NCBI GenBank assembly: GCA_022885665.1
Contig: JAGQDJ010000260.1
Location: forward strand, 1,736,001 to 1,800,000
Length of the DNA: 64,000 nucleotides
Origin: Triops longicaudatus
Taxonomy: Eukaryota; Arthropoda; Branchiopoda; Notostraca; Triopsidae
Direction of reading: 5' to 3'
Both the position numbers and the translations under genes were made by a program. Below, in pieces: positions 20,900 through 33,500 of the stretch; within the stretch, counting starts at the first letter, position 1; the number at the start of each line of letters is the position of its first letter. The notes under the pieces are model-generated. The model was not told the origin of the DNA. It was given only the letters and a program-made list of their open reading frames with translations, and searched no databases.

Positions 20900-23800
20900 G
20901 ATTAAATCGGGTTATGCAAATGAAGGTCACCTCAAATTGTCGTTTGTTCCCACCGACCCGCCATAAATATACTAAACGCAAAAAAATGACATTTTTTATC
21001 CCATTCCCACGTTTCATTGACAAGTTTTACTCCGAGATGGCCTTAAAGATTCCCTGACTTCCTCCTTTTTTTTTACTCTTCTCAGAACTTGCGGGTTGTT
21101 AGGGTCGACCATGAAAACAGCGAAAATTCGGGTTCAGGTGAGAAAAAAGGTGTTAATAAGGTTCAACGGGGTGAAACACTACAGGTCAAATTATCGCGCG
21201 CGGGTTCCATTTATCTTCGCAATCAAAACGCGGCGCGAATCAGGCCTGTCCGTCCGCTTTCTCTTTTCCTTTCAGCGGAATGCGTCCACGTATGTATAAC
21301 AACTTTCAAATAGGAGCCATTAAAGTCCAGAAAAAAACGCTGTCACATACGCCTTGCTCTGAAACTTATTGTACGTCTTGTTTTATTATTGATATTCTAC
21401 GCTATAGACGTTTCGCTAGCTAGGGCAAATCGAAAACCCGTCCTGATGATTGCCTCAAATCCACACCTTCGCTCGAGGGGCTCCGCATCCTGCCTGTACA
21501 ACTTTTTGTTCAACCTGATTATACAAGAACCCCTTACGCTTTTCTCCATCCGTAATGTAACCAACAGGAGTCTAACGGGAAAAAGATTCAGGCTACACGG
21601 AGAGGATATCTCTGTTTAGACTTGCAATCCTTCTCCATAAGACTACAAAAAAAGAGACACAAGCTTTACAAAAACAATAAAAGACATGGTCCTTTGCGTT
21701 TTTTCCCTTTTCACCTTCGTTAGGTCCCCGAGCGCGCTGCCAGACCGGCACGACCGTCAGCAAGAACGTCCTTGTGATACTGCCTCAGATTCACACAGTG
21801 ATTCCGATCCTCTTTCTCAGCTTTATTTTTTCCTTGCTACATCTTTTAAGTCTTCGTCATTGTTTAAACCCTTGCATGGGCTTAATTAGATGCGTCTGCA
21901 TTTTTTTTCAACAGCCCGCATATGTCAAGAGAAGGAAGTTATTGCTGTCTGCGATCCATAAGTGCTTGGGCAATTGAAAGAAATGGGTTTATAAAAACAA
22001 TGGGCAGCAAAAAAAGACAATAGAATATTTTGAAACGCAGGACGTTACTGCGGTTTGGCACGTATTATATTCGAACCTGCCGTCTTAAACATGGATGATC
22101 CTTGTGGTGAAATTAGGGCAAGAGTCGGGGGGAAAAAGGATGCGCAGATGTAACCATCACCTACAGAAAGGTTACCGAACTGGATCCAAGAGGGAACTCA
22201 ACCTTATAATAACTTAAACCCCTGGCTGCCAGTCCTTTTACATTCCGTCTGCCAAAGTTGCTCTCCAGGTGATGGGCGCATCTTTATTGAGTGGACCAGA
22301 AACCCCTTTCACTTATTGTTCACCTGAAGGATGGCGCAGAAGGATGTGGAGCTGGGTATGGAAGTAAATGGACCAACACCTGTGAAAGGTCGTTCTCACT
22401 CCCTCCGCTCCACACTACGCTATCACGTCAAGATTGTTGTTAGAATTAGAAATCGAGTCAAGATGAGACAAAATAAAAACCCCGCCCCAAACTTGGGCAT
22501 CAGCCAGCTCGGACATGGCCTGAAATTGCGGTTAAACTTACTGGGGTAGCCGAAACAAAGCAGAAGAGGTGGGAGCACGGCATATGAAAAAAAAGCAAGC
22601 CAAAGAAAAGCCACAAAAAGAGCTGAAAATGATGGAACGCCACTCTGAACTGCAGGGATGGCCTAGTAATGACACAGCGGCCACCGCCCATGACGAAGAA
22701 GATGCTATAATCGACTATTACCATCTTAACGCTGCATATTTATGAAGAAAGGCAGGCAGAACCCACTGAGTTCTGACGAGAACTTGCGTTCTTTTTAACA
22801 ATGCTTTTGATTTTGGCTTTTATGACGAGGACCGAAAACTAGTTGCTCGCAGGATGAGTTTATAATTCTACTGATATGCAAGTTTGATAAGACTTTCATG
22901 ACGTATCGGCTTGAGAGAAGGAAGATGAGTTGGTTGCATTGGTTCATGCACTGGATAGTAGTAAGCCGAAAAATCTACCTATATCTTGACTTTTTGTCTC
23001 CCCATGGCTCACAGTGACTTTTTCTTATTTATTTTCTTGAAATCTTCAAAACAAGTACAAAACTGGCTTGTGTTATTTGTACTAAGTATTGCAAAACTAA
23101 ACTATCAAGCTATCTTTCTCTTTTCCTTGGTGTCATCCTGTCCCACTCTAAACGCTTCAGGACAGCGCTCACAGTTCACGAAATGTTAAATGGAGAGTGT
23201 ATGTACATGCTTGTACCCATTTATAGTCCACAAAATACTGGGTTCACCACAGCAAATCCTAAATTGTGCTTTTCTGCATCTTTTTCGTCTTTGAAAGAAG
23301 CTAGACGTTTCTTCATGTTACTAAGCCTATGTCGTAAATCAAAAAAGCATCATTTTTAGGAAAGGATTTTAGATATGAAAGATTCCCGGAAAACTCACCC
23401 CTGAGCAAAATTTGGGGGACGGGAGAATCCGGTTTGGGAATGCGCTTTGCAAAGGGTCGCCCAAAAGATGATCCAGTTTTCAGGAAGGAAACGGTAAATT
23501 AGAGCCTTGGCCATCCGCGAACCGAAGGTCTTTTCTCCTTTTTGGGCACTGTTTTCATTTTCCCTTTTTCTAGAGTGATCTTGCTAGGCGCGCGAGGGGG
23601 CAAAAGAGAAATTTTGGTGATTTGCCCAACGGCTCAGCAACTTTTCAATTTTTGATCTTTTACAATGGGGGGTAGGCTACGAAGAAAAAAAGAAGCTATT
23701 TTATAGAGACTTCTTTTTGACCTCTATTCTTTCTTTTTTTAAGACGTGAATGCAGAATATGCGATCTGGGGCATTGGGAAAGACGACTTCTTTTTTTGCC

Positions 23801-26800
23801 AGCAGACCACGGGCAGCAGCCCTTTTCGTACATATTATAAAGAGCCAATGTAGCGAAAGGGTTGAGAATAAACGAGCTAAGGATGTATAAAAGCTTGTCC
23901 TTTCTCCATTTTTCTTTAAATGTATCTTAAAAAAGGAACTGTTCGAGTAGAAAACCCTTTAGGACGAGGACTCTTCTTTGCTTATACCTGGGGAATCGTA
24001 GGCGAAGATTGAAAGGCTCTCTTTTATTTGTTTGTCAGTCCGCATATGGTACATGGGAAAAGGGGAGAGGCTTTCTTGAGGCTAGTTATCATTTACAGAA
24101 ATAGCAAATAAAACATAGGCCTCTATGTGCGAGGAATACGGCATAAAAAGCGACATTGGTCACAAAGCAACTCTGAAGGGGGTTTACACGCACACTATAG
24201 GATATAAACCTCTTTCAGTAAAAAAGAAGCTACAAAAAAGGAATACCGAATTCTTGAAGCGTGCGGGGCTTTCGTAACAAAGCCTTGCGTGTCTAGCTTT
24301 AGTGTATACTAGTGCTAACTCGTGAGATCGAAGGTAGGAACCGTGCAATTGAAACAGAGTAATGTTTAAACAGAGTCATCCACAGGGACTGTATTGGGAG
24401 CACTCCTGAGGGAAGATTGAGTATGAGACCAATTTTCGTAACTTGTAAGAGAAGATGCAACAAGGAGCTAATTTAGTCATACATAGTTTCTGGATACAGA
24501 CAACGATGCTTTAATGATAATGGTGGGTTCGTCTCGAACGGCCCACTTAGGCGTAAATACATGCGTTTTTTCCCCACCAAAAACATGCTCCTTATTAAAA
24601 AAAAAAAACGACGATCACGTCCATTCTTGATTCTATCTGCACCCGATATTCCTAGGTTGCCTTTTTGGTGGATTTTTTCCCGACAAATTACCCGAATAGG
24701 AGATGCTTTATTAGTTTTTTGTGCGATTGTGCTGACTGATAGCCGAGTTTCCCAAGTTGTATACCATTATTAGGTGACTTAACGAGGTGCTTACCATGTT
24801 AACTAGCAAGGTGGAGAGACGAATAGTTAATTCCTCGGTGTGAACGACACAAGAGTAGCCTCTTAGCGAAGAAAGGTTTGTCACGAATATTGCACGCTAC
24901 ACAATTTCAAGTTTCTTTTTTATTTTCAAAATCAAAACGTTAATTCACTGTAAAACGGCAAGAAAATCTGTACGAAAGGTTGTGTTCCTGCTGTGAAATG
25001 CACGTTAGTCCGTTTGCGTATCTCTTTCGGAACTGCGGCTTTGTCCAAAGAAGGGCAAGTTTTGCTCCAGTTTCCCGGGCAAGGCTCGAGGTGGAGAAGA
25101 CAAATGCGTTCTGTGAGCTGTTCACTGTCCAGCGATGCCTTCAGGACTGAATGACTGACGAAGAAGTACGCCCGAGTATAGGGCAGCTTCTGTAGTCCAG
25201 ATAAAAAGACCCCAAAACGGTGGTGGGTATACACCTCACTGGAGCTTTCGGGCGCTCGGAGAGAACCACTTCCAATAGTCTGCACTAGTTTCTTAACTGC
25301 GAGAGGATAGTATACACTCGTGGAACCCTCACTGTGCCAAAGGTAAACCGATTTTCTAGCGCTCTTCCCCTAACGAGACCAGCGAAAGGGGCGTAAACGC
25401 ACCGATTCTTTTTTTCCGTTCCGTCGTCTAACGGTGGGAGGATTTTCGGTCCGAGAAACCCGAACCCTAGTTTTCTTTGCAAAAAGAAGCAAGAGCTTGC
25501 TTATAATGTGGAGGCGGAAAAACTGTACGAGCACCGCAAAAACCGTGTAACAAAATTACGAAACCCAAGTTACACGTTTTACACGGGTTCTGAATGTCGC
25601 GTGTCATTATTTGTTACAAATGACGTCATGTGTCTTCTGTCTTCATCTGTTAAGCGAGGACATTTGAATCAGAGTTGACTATCGGAGAATTGTGCTAATT
25701 AAACGACCGTAAGCTCTAACAAGGTAATTGTACAATTTTCAAGCCCCATTGATTTAAATTCGTATCATCTGCAAACTGTCAAAATTTCTGGCTTTGACTT
25801 AGACACCGGCATTACCGAATCAACAAGTGCGACCAGAACGTAGTACACAAATGGAGACGTAGTAAAACCATTCCAATTCTCCGAAGCTTTGTATTTAAAT
25901 GCTAACTATTCGCAAACTAGTCCAAATGGAACTCTGCAATGAGGTTATTAAGTAGAAAAAAATACGTAAATCTTAGACAATTTGATAAGCCTTGTAAAAG
26001 ATTATCAAACTTGGATGGGTTTGAGTACAACCGGTGTGATGTTTGGCGAAAATTTAATGGATATTTAATAACACTGTCAGGGGATTTTTTCAGTTTTGAT
26101 AAAGGGGATCTTTGGCGTACGAAAGAGCGTAGAAATCCTGATATTGGCGATAGTGTGTTTTTAGGTGTATAATGAGGGTGTTAAATGAGGAGGAATGTAA
26201 GGACTAGTGGGAAGGAAGTAGCGACATGTTTATGGATGTGGGAGTCATAGGGCACCCACGTGTTGCCCTATATAACGAAAAGTTAATCGTTTGGAATAAA
26301 TTAGGATTATGCGGTACCGCTTTTTCTAAAGCAAGAACGAGGAAGTTTGTCAGTGCACGAGGAATAGGTGCAAAGAGGAGCAACTCGAGGGGGAAATCCG
26401 TAATTAGTTTTATTCGTTTAGCTCTAGTTAAGTTTTCACTTTAGGCGTCAAATAAAGAAGGGAGAGAAAGAACCAGTGTGAAACTTTAAAGACGCGCGCT
26501 GTTGGAAAGTAGAGCTGAGTGGACTAGCTTTTGTTACACTTTAGTGGACACACACTCCTGCGGCTAAGCGTGCCAACCAAAAGAACTTCAATCTAAAGAG
26601 GTACAAAGAATCCCCACTTCCCTACTGTTAAAAAGTCCGCGAAAAATTTTGACAGAGAAAGTTGTTAATGGATTTTGGCGTGCAAGGTATCCGCATGCAC
26701 AATGGTTTGCACTCCATTTTCGCAACGGGCATCGCCAGCATCTCCCGTACACGTCAAACTTTTTATCCACGGCCAGAGAAAACTTCACTTGAGCAACTCG

Positions 26801-29800
26801 CGCTACACACGTGATCTTATTTGTAAACAGGCTTTGTATATTAGTCTAAGAAGGTGAGGGAAGAAAGAGCTAAACAATAAAGGGGGGTTGAGGGAGAAAG
26901 TGCTTTGTGGGCTCCATTATGGTTGCAAAAACATACTGATTTGCCGATATCCCTCCCTTGTCTTCCAAACAAATGAATAGTAAGACGTGTTCGAGTTCTG
27001 CTTTACAAACTTTGCCACAATCTGTGTCTCGCCTTTTGATTTTGGAACACTCGACGTGTAAAAAGAGTGAAACCTAGTTTAATTGAGAAAAGGGAATTTT
27101 TATATGGCACATTCTCTGCTCACACTTACAAACCCTAACGGCATGAAAGTGTGAAAAAAGTAAAGGAAAAATGCGGCAGCAACGACTTTCCGTTACAAGC
27201 GATCAAATGGGCCATGGCTGTCCGGACATTTTTTTTCCTGGTAATTAATGTGATCGATGACGATGTGCCGAGGAACGTGTCATCTTTCAAGCAAAACTGT
27301 TCCTAGATTTTCTCAATAAAATATGGGACGGTAAAATGCAACCTTTCATGTCACACCCTAAATTCCCAATAAAAAGCTACAGTGTAACAAGGAAAAGTTC
27401 GAATTAACTAAACAATGGGCAATACGGTCAGCAAAAGTTTACTAAAACTAGCCAACTTCCGCCGAATATCCCGTTAAAGGTCAAACAATAGTATAAACTT
27501 GATGACAAACGGCGCTTCCCCTGCTGAGTTAGCAGAAAATGCGTGCACTGAACGCGATGATCTCCACACATTGTCATCAGTGACCTACGGTCAACACTTC
27601 CCGTCAAGCTACTCAAAGCACACTGCTCCGGTTAAACGGAACTGGGCGTTTTCTCCTGGACCTTTAAACAGAAAACTTTACGGTATATGATATCCCGTCT
27701 TTCGCATTGAACGAACTTTTCAGACCGCTTTCTTCTTTCTGAAGAAAAGGAAACAGAAAGCGACTCTTGCAGAGGATGTAAAGATCAAACCTTAATGAAT
27801 AAAAACCGCTAGGTACGCTTAGGTTAATAAGGTGGTAATGTTCGACGTAAATGTTGACATAACTCCCCTGACGTGAATCCAAAACATTCTAGCTTTGAAA
27901 GCGCACTGTTTTTCCTGCAAGAAAAGGAGGGTTATGTTATTTCTGTTCTGAATAAGAGTTTTTCTTTAAATAGCCACGTTCGTGGGAAGAAGCGTGGATC
28001 CATGCCCGTTAACATGCATTCTGAGCACAAGCACCTTTGACTGTGGGAGAAAAAAGCAGCTGATTGCAGGTCATTATGAACATGCGTTCTAGCGTAAAAA
28101 TCCTTTATATCAAGATAACGACAGATAGAAACTTGGAACAAGTTCCTCGCACGTCTTGCCACAGCGTTAGTGCGCGCAAAAAAGTGGGGCTACTTAGCCG
28201 ATTTCGTATCAAACGTCCCTACTTTTAATCCCAATCTTTTGCCTGCAACTTTTTAATCCAAAGCTCTTTACCAATTTTAACATTTCAAATTAGCTTCAAA
28301 GTGAGTTATTTCGCCTAATAGAAAGTAAGGAGTATAGGGAAGAGACTAGGTGATCTTAATGAAGTACACACAAATCTTTGCCTTTAGAACGTGACATTAA
28401 ACGTACTTCCAGATTTTTTTTTCTTTAAGTTTCGCCTTGATAAGTTAATTTGGGATAAAAGCATATACCAAGGTCGCAGGTGTGTTGTGCTCCAGATGTC
28501 CAAGTGCTCCTCGGGACAATTCGTGAATCAAATTTTCAAACCTTGAAACCAATACGTGTTTTTTGTTCGTTTAGCGAAATTTGCTTAAATTATGGGCCTC
28601 TGCTTTTGTGTCAAAACGCATGTTTTAGCGCCCGTGTTTGGGCGTTACATAAGACTTTTTTTAGCCGGAAGGTTTGAAATTCTTCAAAGCTGCGAATCGC
28701 CATCTGGAATCCCCAAGGACGGGGCTTGGTCCAGTTTGTTCTTTTTGTTGGTGCTTTGTAGAGGCACAGGGAGAAATATGAAGTCAACAGTTCTACGAGA
28801 ATGGCCGAAAGGCAGATGGGACAGTTGTGTCTTCCTTTGGTAAATGATTCTGGAAGCAGGCGAAGAGAGAGCACTGTGGATGCAGTTTCTCGGAATGAGC
28901 TTTGGCCATATATGCTACTTGCTGGGGACATAAATGAAGAACCTGCCAAGTGAGGAAGGTCAGGGTGGATCCTTGTTAGAACGCTTTTCCATCTCCAGTT
29001 TTCGCCTTATAGGAGCGACAGGTAATCTACACCGCGAGCTCTTCACTTTGCATGGACGTTTCGTTCTAGTCCAGTATGGGAATGAGAGCATCCGGCTCAC
29101 GAATTTTCAGTTCGTTTTCACTAAAGTACCGCCACCATTGCCACCCATGAGGTTGTTCTGGATGGGTATGTACGAAATCTTGTATGGATTTCCTAATATG
29201 CGGACGCACGTGCCCTTAGAAATGAATGAAGCACGCACAAATTTCGCAAATTCCCTTATAGTTTCTTTAAACTCAGATGTTTTATACTTCTGAACTTCTA
29301 TGAGCTTAGGATCCACTATAATTTGTATTCACGCGACCAATCAAGTTCATGCACGACATGAAAGAGAAAAAACAAAATTATGTGCGAGAAAGTGCATCTG
29401 TTCATAGTTTTTATAAACAGACTATTTTCCAAAACCGGAATTTGGCAAAGCGCAGGACGTAAAAACCTATCTTCTTAGGATTTTTTCTTGCTCCCTTGTC
29501 ACACTAAGGATTGTGAAATGGAAATCGGGCAAGAAAAGAGAGCTATGCCACCTGTACACTACTTTAAGTCGGATGTTAATGAGGACTTCGGGTGATAAAG
29601 GGCAAAAAGCACGAACAGGTTCCCCTGGGAAGAGCCGCCCACTGAAATAGATAGGTACTTAAGGGTGAAAATCGTCTGTTTGCTTGTTTTTAGTTTTTTC
29701 CCAAACACCCCAAGAACCAGTACTGTACTACAAACCCTCCGCTTATTTAGTCGCGTAAGACCACAAAATTTGTTGTTGCCCAGAAAGAAAATGATTTTAT

Positions 29801-30428
29801 TTCCAAAGTTCTTAATCAAACAAGCGGAGGGCTCGTTAGAAGAATCCGGTTCAATAGGGAGAAAAACGGCTGAGTGGATTCCTTTTTTAGTTTGCCAAGA
29901 GTGAAAGCTTGAAATGTGGCGTCTAAAGTCAACCTGGCCTCGTTTTCATCGCTTCTTCTTTGGGCCCGATTTTACAAGGGCAGACTGCAGACGCAGAGCA
30001 GAAGATGGCAAGAGGCAGACGAATAAACGACGGTCCTGGCCCAGGTGTAATTACAGCTGCACAAAAAAAACCTGGAAGGCTGAGATGAACCTGACCATGT
30101 CTTGGGCGGGGCGGGGCTCACTACCGCATGCTCGGAAGACCTGTTCTTCTAGAGCACACTGGTTTTCGAATTAAGACCCCCATAAGGCTATGTTTGGCGT
30201 TGCTCTAGAAATGTAGAAAGTGAATCCCTTGACCACTTCACATTGCCAGGAGCGGACGAGCAAACGAAAGCCACAGCTACTATAACTGCTTTTCACCTTT
30301 TGTAGTATTTAGGCGTCTTAAAACTTTGAATAAAAAGACACGAAAGATATACGGATGTTAGAATAATTCGAATATATGAGGTTTCTGGGGAAATTATTTA
30401 AAATTTTTGTTTCGATTGCGAATGTTTC

Positions 30429-30431
<3 letters not shown>
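20900..30431. other. non-coding interval, part 1
   Basis: No exon with conserved content on either strand. Contains a perfect CRE octamer TGACGTCA at 25621-25628 and a short inverted repeat cgtgtaac/gttacacg at 25544-25551 / 25569-25576. Otherwise AT-rich with poly-A and poly-T runs. Confidence 0.55.

Positions 30432-30514
<83 letters not shown>
30432..30514. repeat. (TTA)n microsatellite
   Basis: About 27 uninterrupted TTA units. Ordinary simple-sequence repeat, likely polymorphic in length. Confidence 0.97.
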
Positions 30515-33500
30515 TTCAACATTCAGCTAATAAGGCCCGTACAATTTTGCTAACTAGTGTTCCTAAGAAGGTGCCATGGGTGGCGGCGACAATTTGAAAG
30601 AGATTTGAGAATTGATGGTAATCTAAAGCAGCCATGGTACAACAAAAAAGACAAGTTCCGCGCAGCCTTTCGCTGTACTGGGCTTTTCCGTGCAGAGTAA
30701 CCATGAAACGTACTAGAAGCACTTTAAACTTAATGACGCTCAACTTGTAATGCTCCATCGCCATGGTCACACACTAAACAGATAATAATCGCAAGTAAAG
30801 GCTAACAAAAGGAGGACATATTATCCACGATTCTACTGCAACCACGCCAGATATAATGTGTAGCTTAAAGGGTGTGGTTTTTCGATGTTAAGAATTTCCG
30901 TCCGAGAACTTAAATAATAAAGCGTGTCAAGATTGATGTCCAGTGACCTCCTATTGCTTTTACCTCCCACACTTGATCCGTATTCGAACTGCCCGGTCAC
31001 GCCCCTTTGGTGCTGCGTACTTGTTGAACTCTGCAAGACCCCGTCTCTGTTCCATTTTATTTTCTGTTTTTTCTTCATAGTAAGTGATCTTATTAACTTT
31101 TGGAGAGCTTAGTTAAACAAGTCCCCAAACAAGGAGAAGCGATGGATGAAACACAGGGGGCGTGACAGTGATGCAATGAAAAGTTGTACTAGCATATCTA
31201 GAACAAGTGAAGTTTGTGGATTTGGAGACCTGTGGATTGACGAAGATTGATTTGAGAGTTCGGCGTAAAGCTACCTGTGAGGTTTGCTGCTTAGGAGCCT
31301 CCTTCTTAGCACTTGGCTACAATTTTCCAACCTTCTTTCTGTTTTTTGACTTCTGTAGGATTCCTAGTCCCGTTCTTGAATAACCATCTAGACTAAAATA
31401 AAACAGAAAAGGTGGATTGCGTGTTTTAGAATAGTAGAGCTAATCTGCATGGGGATTATCGGGAGAAAGTTGCATGGACACCCATACTGGAAACTACACG
31501 TCACATTATACAGGTTTCAGGAGAGTGTGTTAGCCCCACCGGACTTTTCACCTTGGTTGCTCGTATTTAATGGGACTGATTTCCCCTTTTAATCAGGAAT
31601 ATCTAACAGAAGTGGTAAAAATCTCATCAATGCAGTGAAATGGACGAAAAACGATCACGAACAGTTACTGAAGCGTCTTTTTCCTCTCGGTAATTTGTTT
31701 CATGACAAGAAAAAGCGAAAGATGCTCTGACTGCGGTTGAATTACGGCCCAATTATAAACGCCAATCTGAAGCCTCACTTATCTCCAGACTTGCCGTATT
31801 AAATTCCTATTTTTGGCACCCTCAGGCCATTTGCTATTATTTCCTCTTAGTCGTTTTCATTATTTGCATAATTGCTAGCGTCTAGTAGCTTCCGTCTCAA
31901 CGGAAGAACGTTAAGTTGCGATTTCTCCTATTTTTTGTGTACACATTCTCAAAACCTTTACAAAAAGCTCAAGAACTGGCCGCTAATTAACTGGTTTGTT
32001 CGTTATTTACACTGGCAAGAGAAGTTGGTTCACTTGTTTGCTGAACCAAATAAAAGTTTGCTGAAATAATAGTTAGCCATCTCGGGACTGCTAATAAACA
32101 TATCTCGTAGGTTTTTTACGCTCCGGTTCGAAAAGAGCTGGAAGCTCGAAAACCCCCCGCACAGTTTTCTTCCCCTGTGGGCCACGACGCGAAAAGAAGA
32201 TGGAAGAGTTTTATCATAGGCTATTGTAAATCAGTGGCCTCGAAATTCCCAGCTTGCAAATCAGAAGATTTCTAATGTAAGGCAAGTTTGCAACACAAGA
32301 GACTCGTTTCCCAAAAGGGGCAACTTATAAAAGTTGGCGTCCCTGGTAGCAATGTCTTGTACAAAGGTTGAGCCACAAACAGTACTCAAGGGGCGGAGCG
32401 TACTATTTATGCTACACTTAGGAATCGGATGAGAATTTTTGCTTCATTTTGTTGTCGTTTTATAACAGGAAAAAAGGTATTCCAAGGCGTTTCCCGGTGA
32501 TCGACTCCTCCAGTCTCCAGCCCTCATTTCGTGTGATCTGTTTCATTGTTATGCAAAAACACGAACGACAATAAAACTTCTCGAAGCAGTACTGGTCACC
32601 TTTGCGCTCCGATAGCGATAAGATTGGATGACAATTAACACTTAAAGGCACAATATTAAAAGTGAAAGTGAGTAAAGAGCTCCAGCAAAGAAGACTGTAC
32701 AACAGATATGCTTTCCGATTCAGATCGATTAGCTCATTATGCTTTTTGTCCCTTTTTGGGAAAGCACAAACAGTAACTAGTTCTAATACTTATTCGAACG
32801 ACATTCTAATGCCCAGCAAAATCAAGACGTCCATTACTTGACCCACCCACTTATGAGTTTCTCTCTTGTACTTTGGAGAACCTGTTTTTAAGTAAGGCGA
32901 TACGTCCTGATGACACACGAGATGGACGGATTCGGAACCCTGTCAGAAGAACCTGCTACTCTTACTTTCTCGGTAACCCTCGACTTCAGAATTACCCTCG
33001 AAAGTGCATATCCCCGTTGAACTACGAATACGTTTTAAGACTATGTATGTACTGCAGTAACCTAATTGGCAATTCGCCACTTAAAAAGAATTTAACGTAT
33101 ACGCGCAGAATAATTTCCCTGTGCCATTTTGTTCTCTGTGTAACAACACAGAGGCGTATCATAGCCATGACAAACCACTTTGAATACTTATTGAGATATT
33201 TGCAAGCTCACTGACTTGAAATACGGTTTTCTTCTTTTTTCCCCAGAAAACTGTAGAGAAAACCATAGCAGTAGCCTTAAACGCCACTCCTCCAACTTAT
33301 CAGTTTCCTTTTAGCTCGATCTGTGTTCTTGTTTTCGGTCCCAAGCGTTTTATTAGGTCGCGAGCGCGGTGGAGTGTGTATGTGCACAAGGATTCCTGCC
33401 TGACTATGGTATGAAATCTTCGTTGGCGCATCTCATCCTCCGGTCCCGGCGGACTCCCCCACCCTCGCCGCTGGCCAGGGCGTCCGTTTCTAGTCCAGCG

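Noticed and set aside
22060..22085. tRNA B-box-like GGTTCGAAT on the minus strand
   Set aside because: No complementary T-stem, no A box and no cloverleaf could be drawn.
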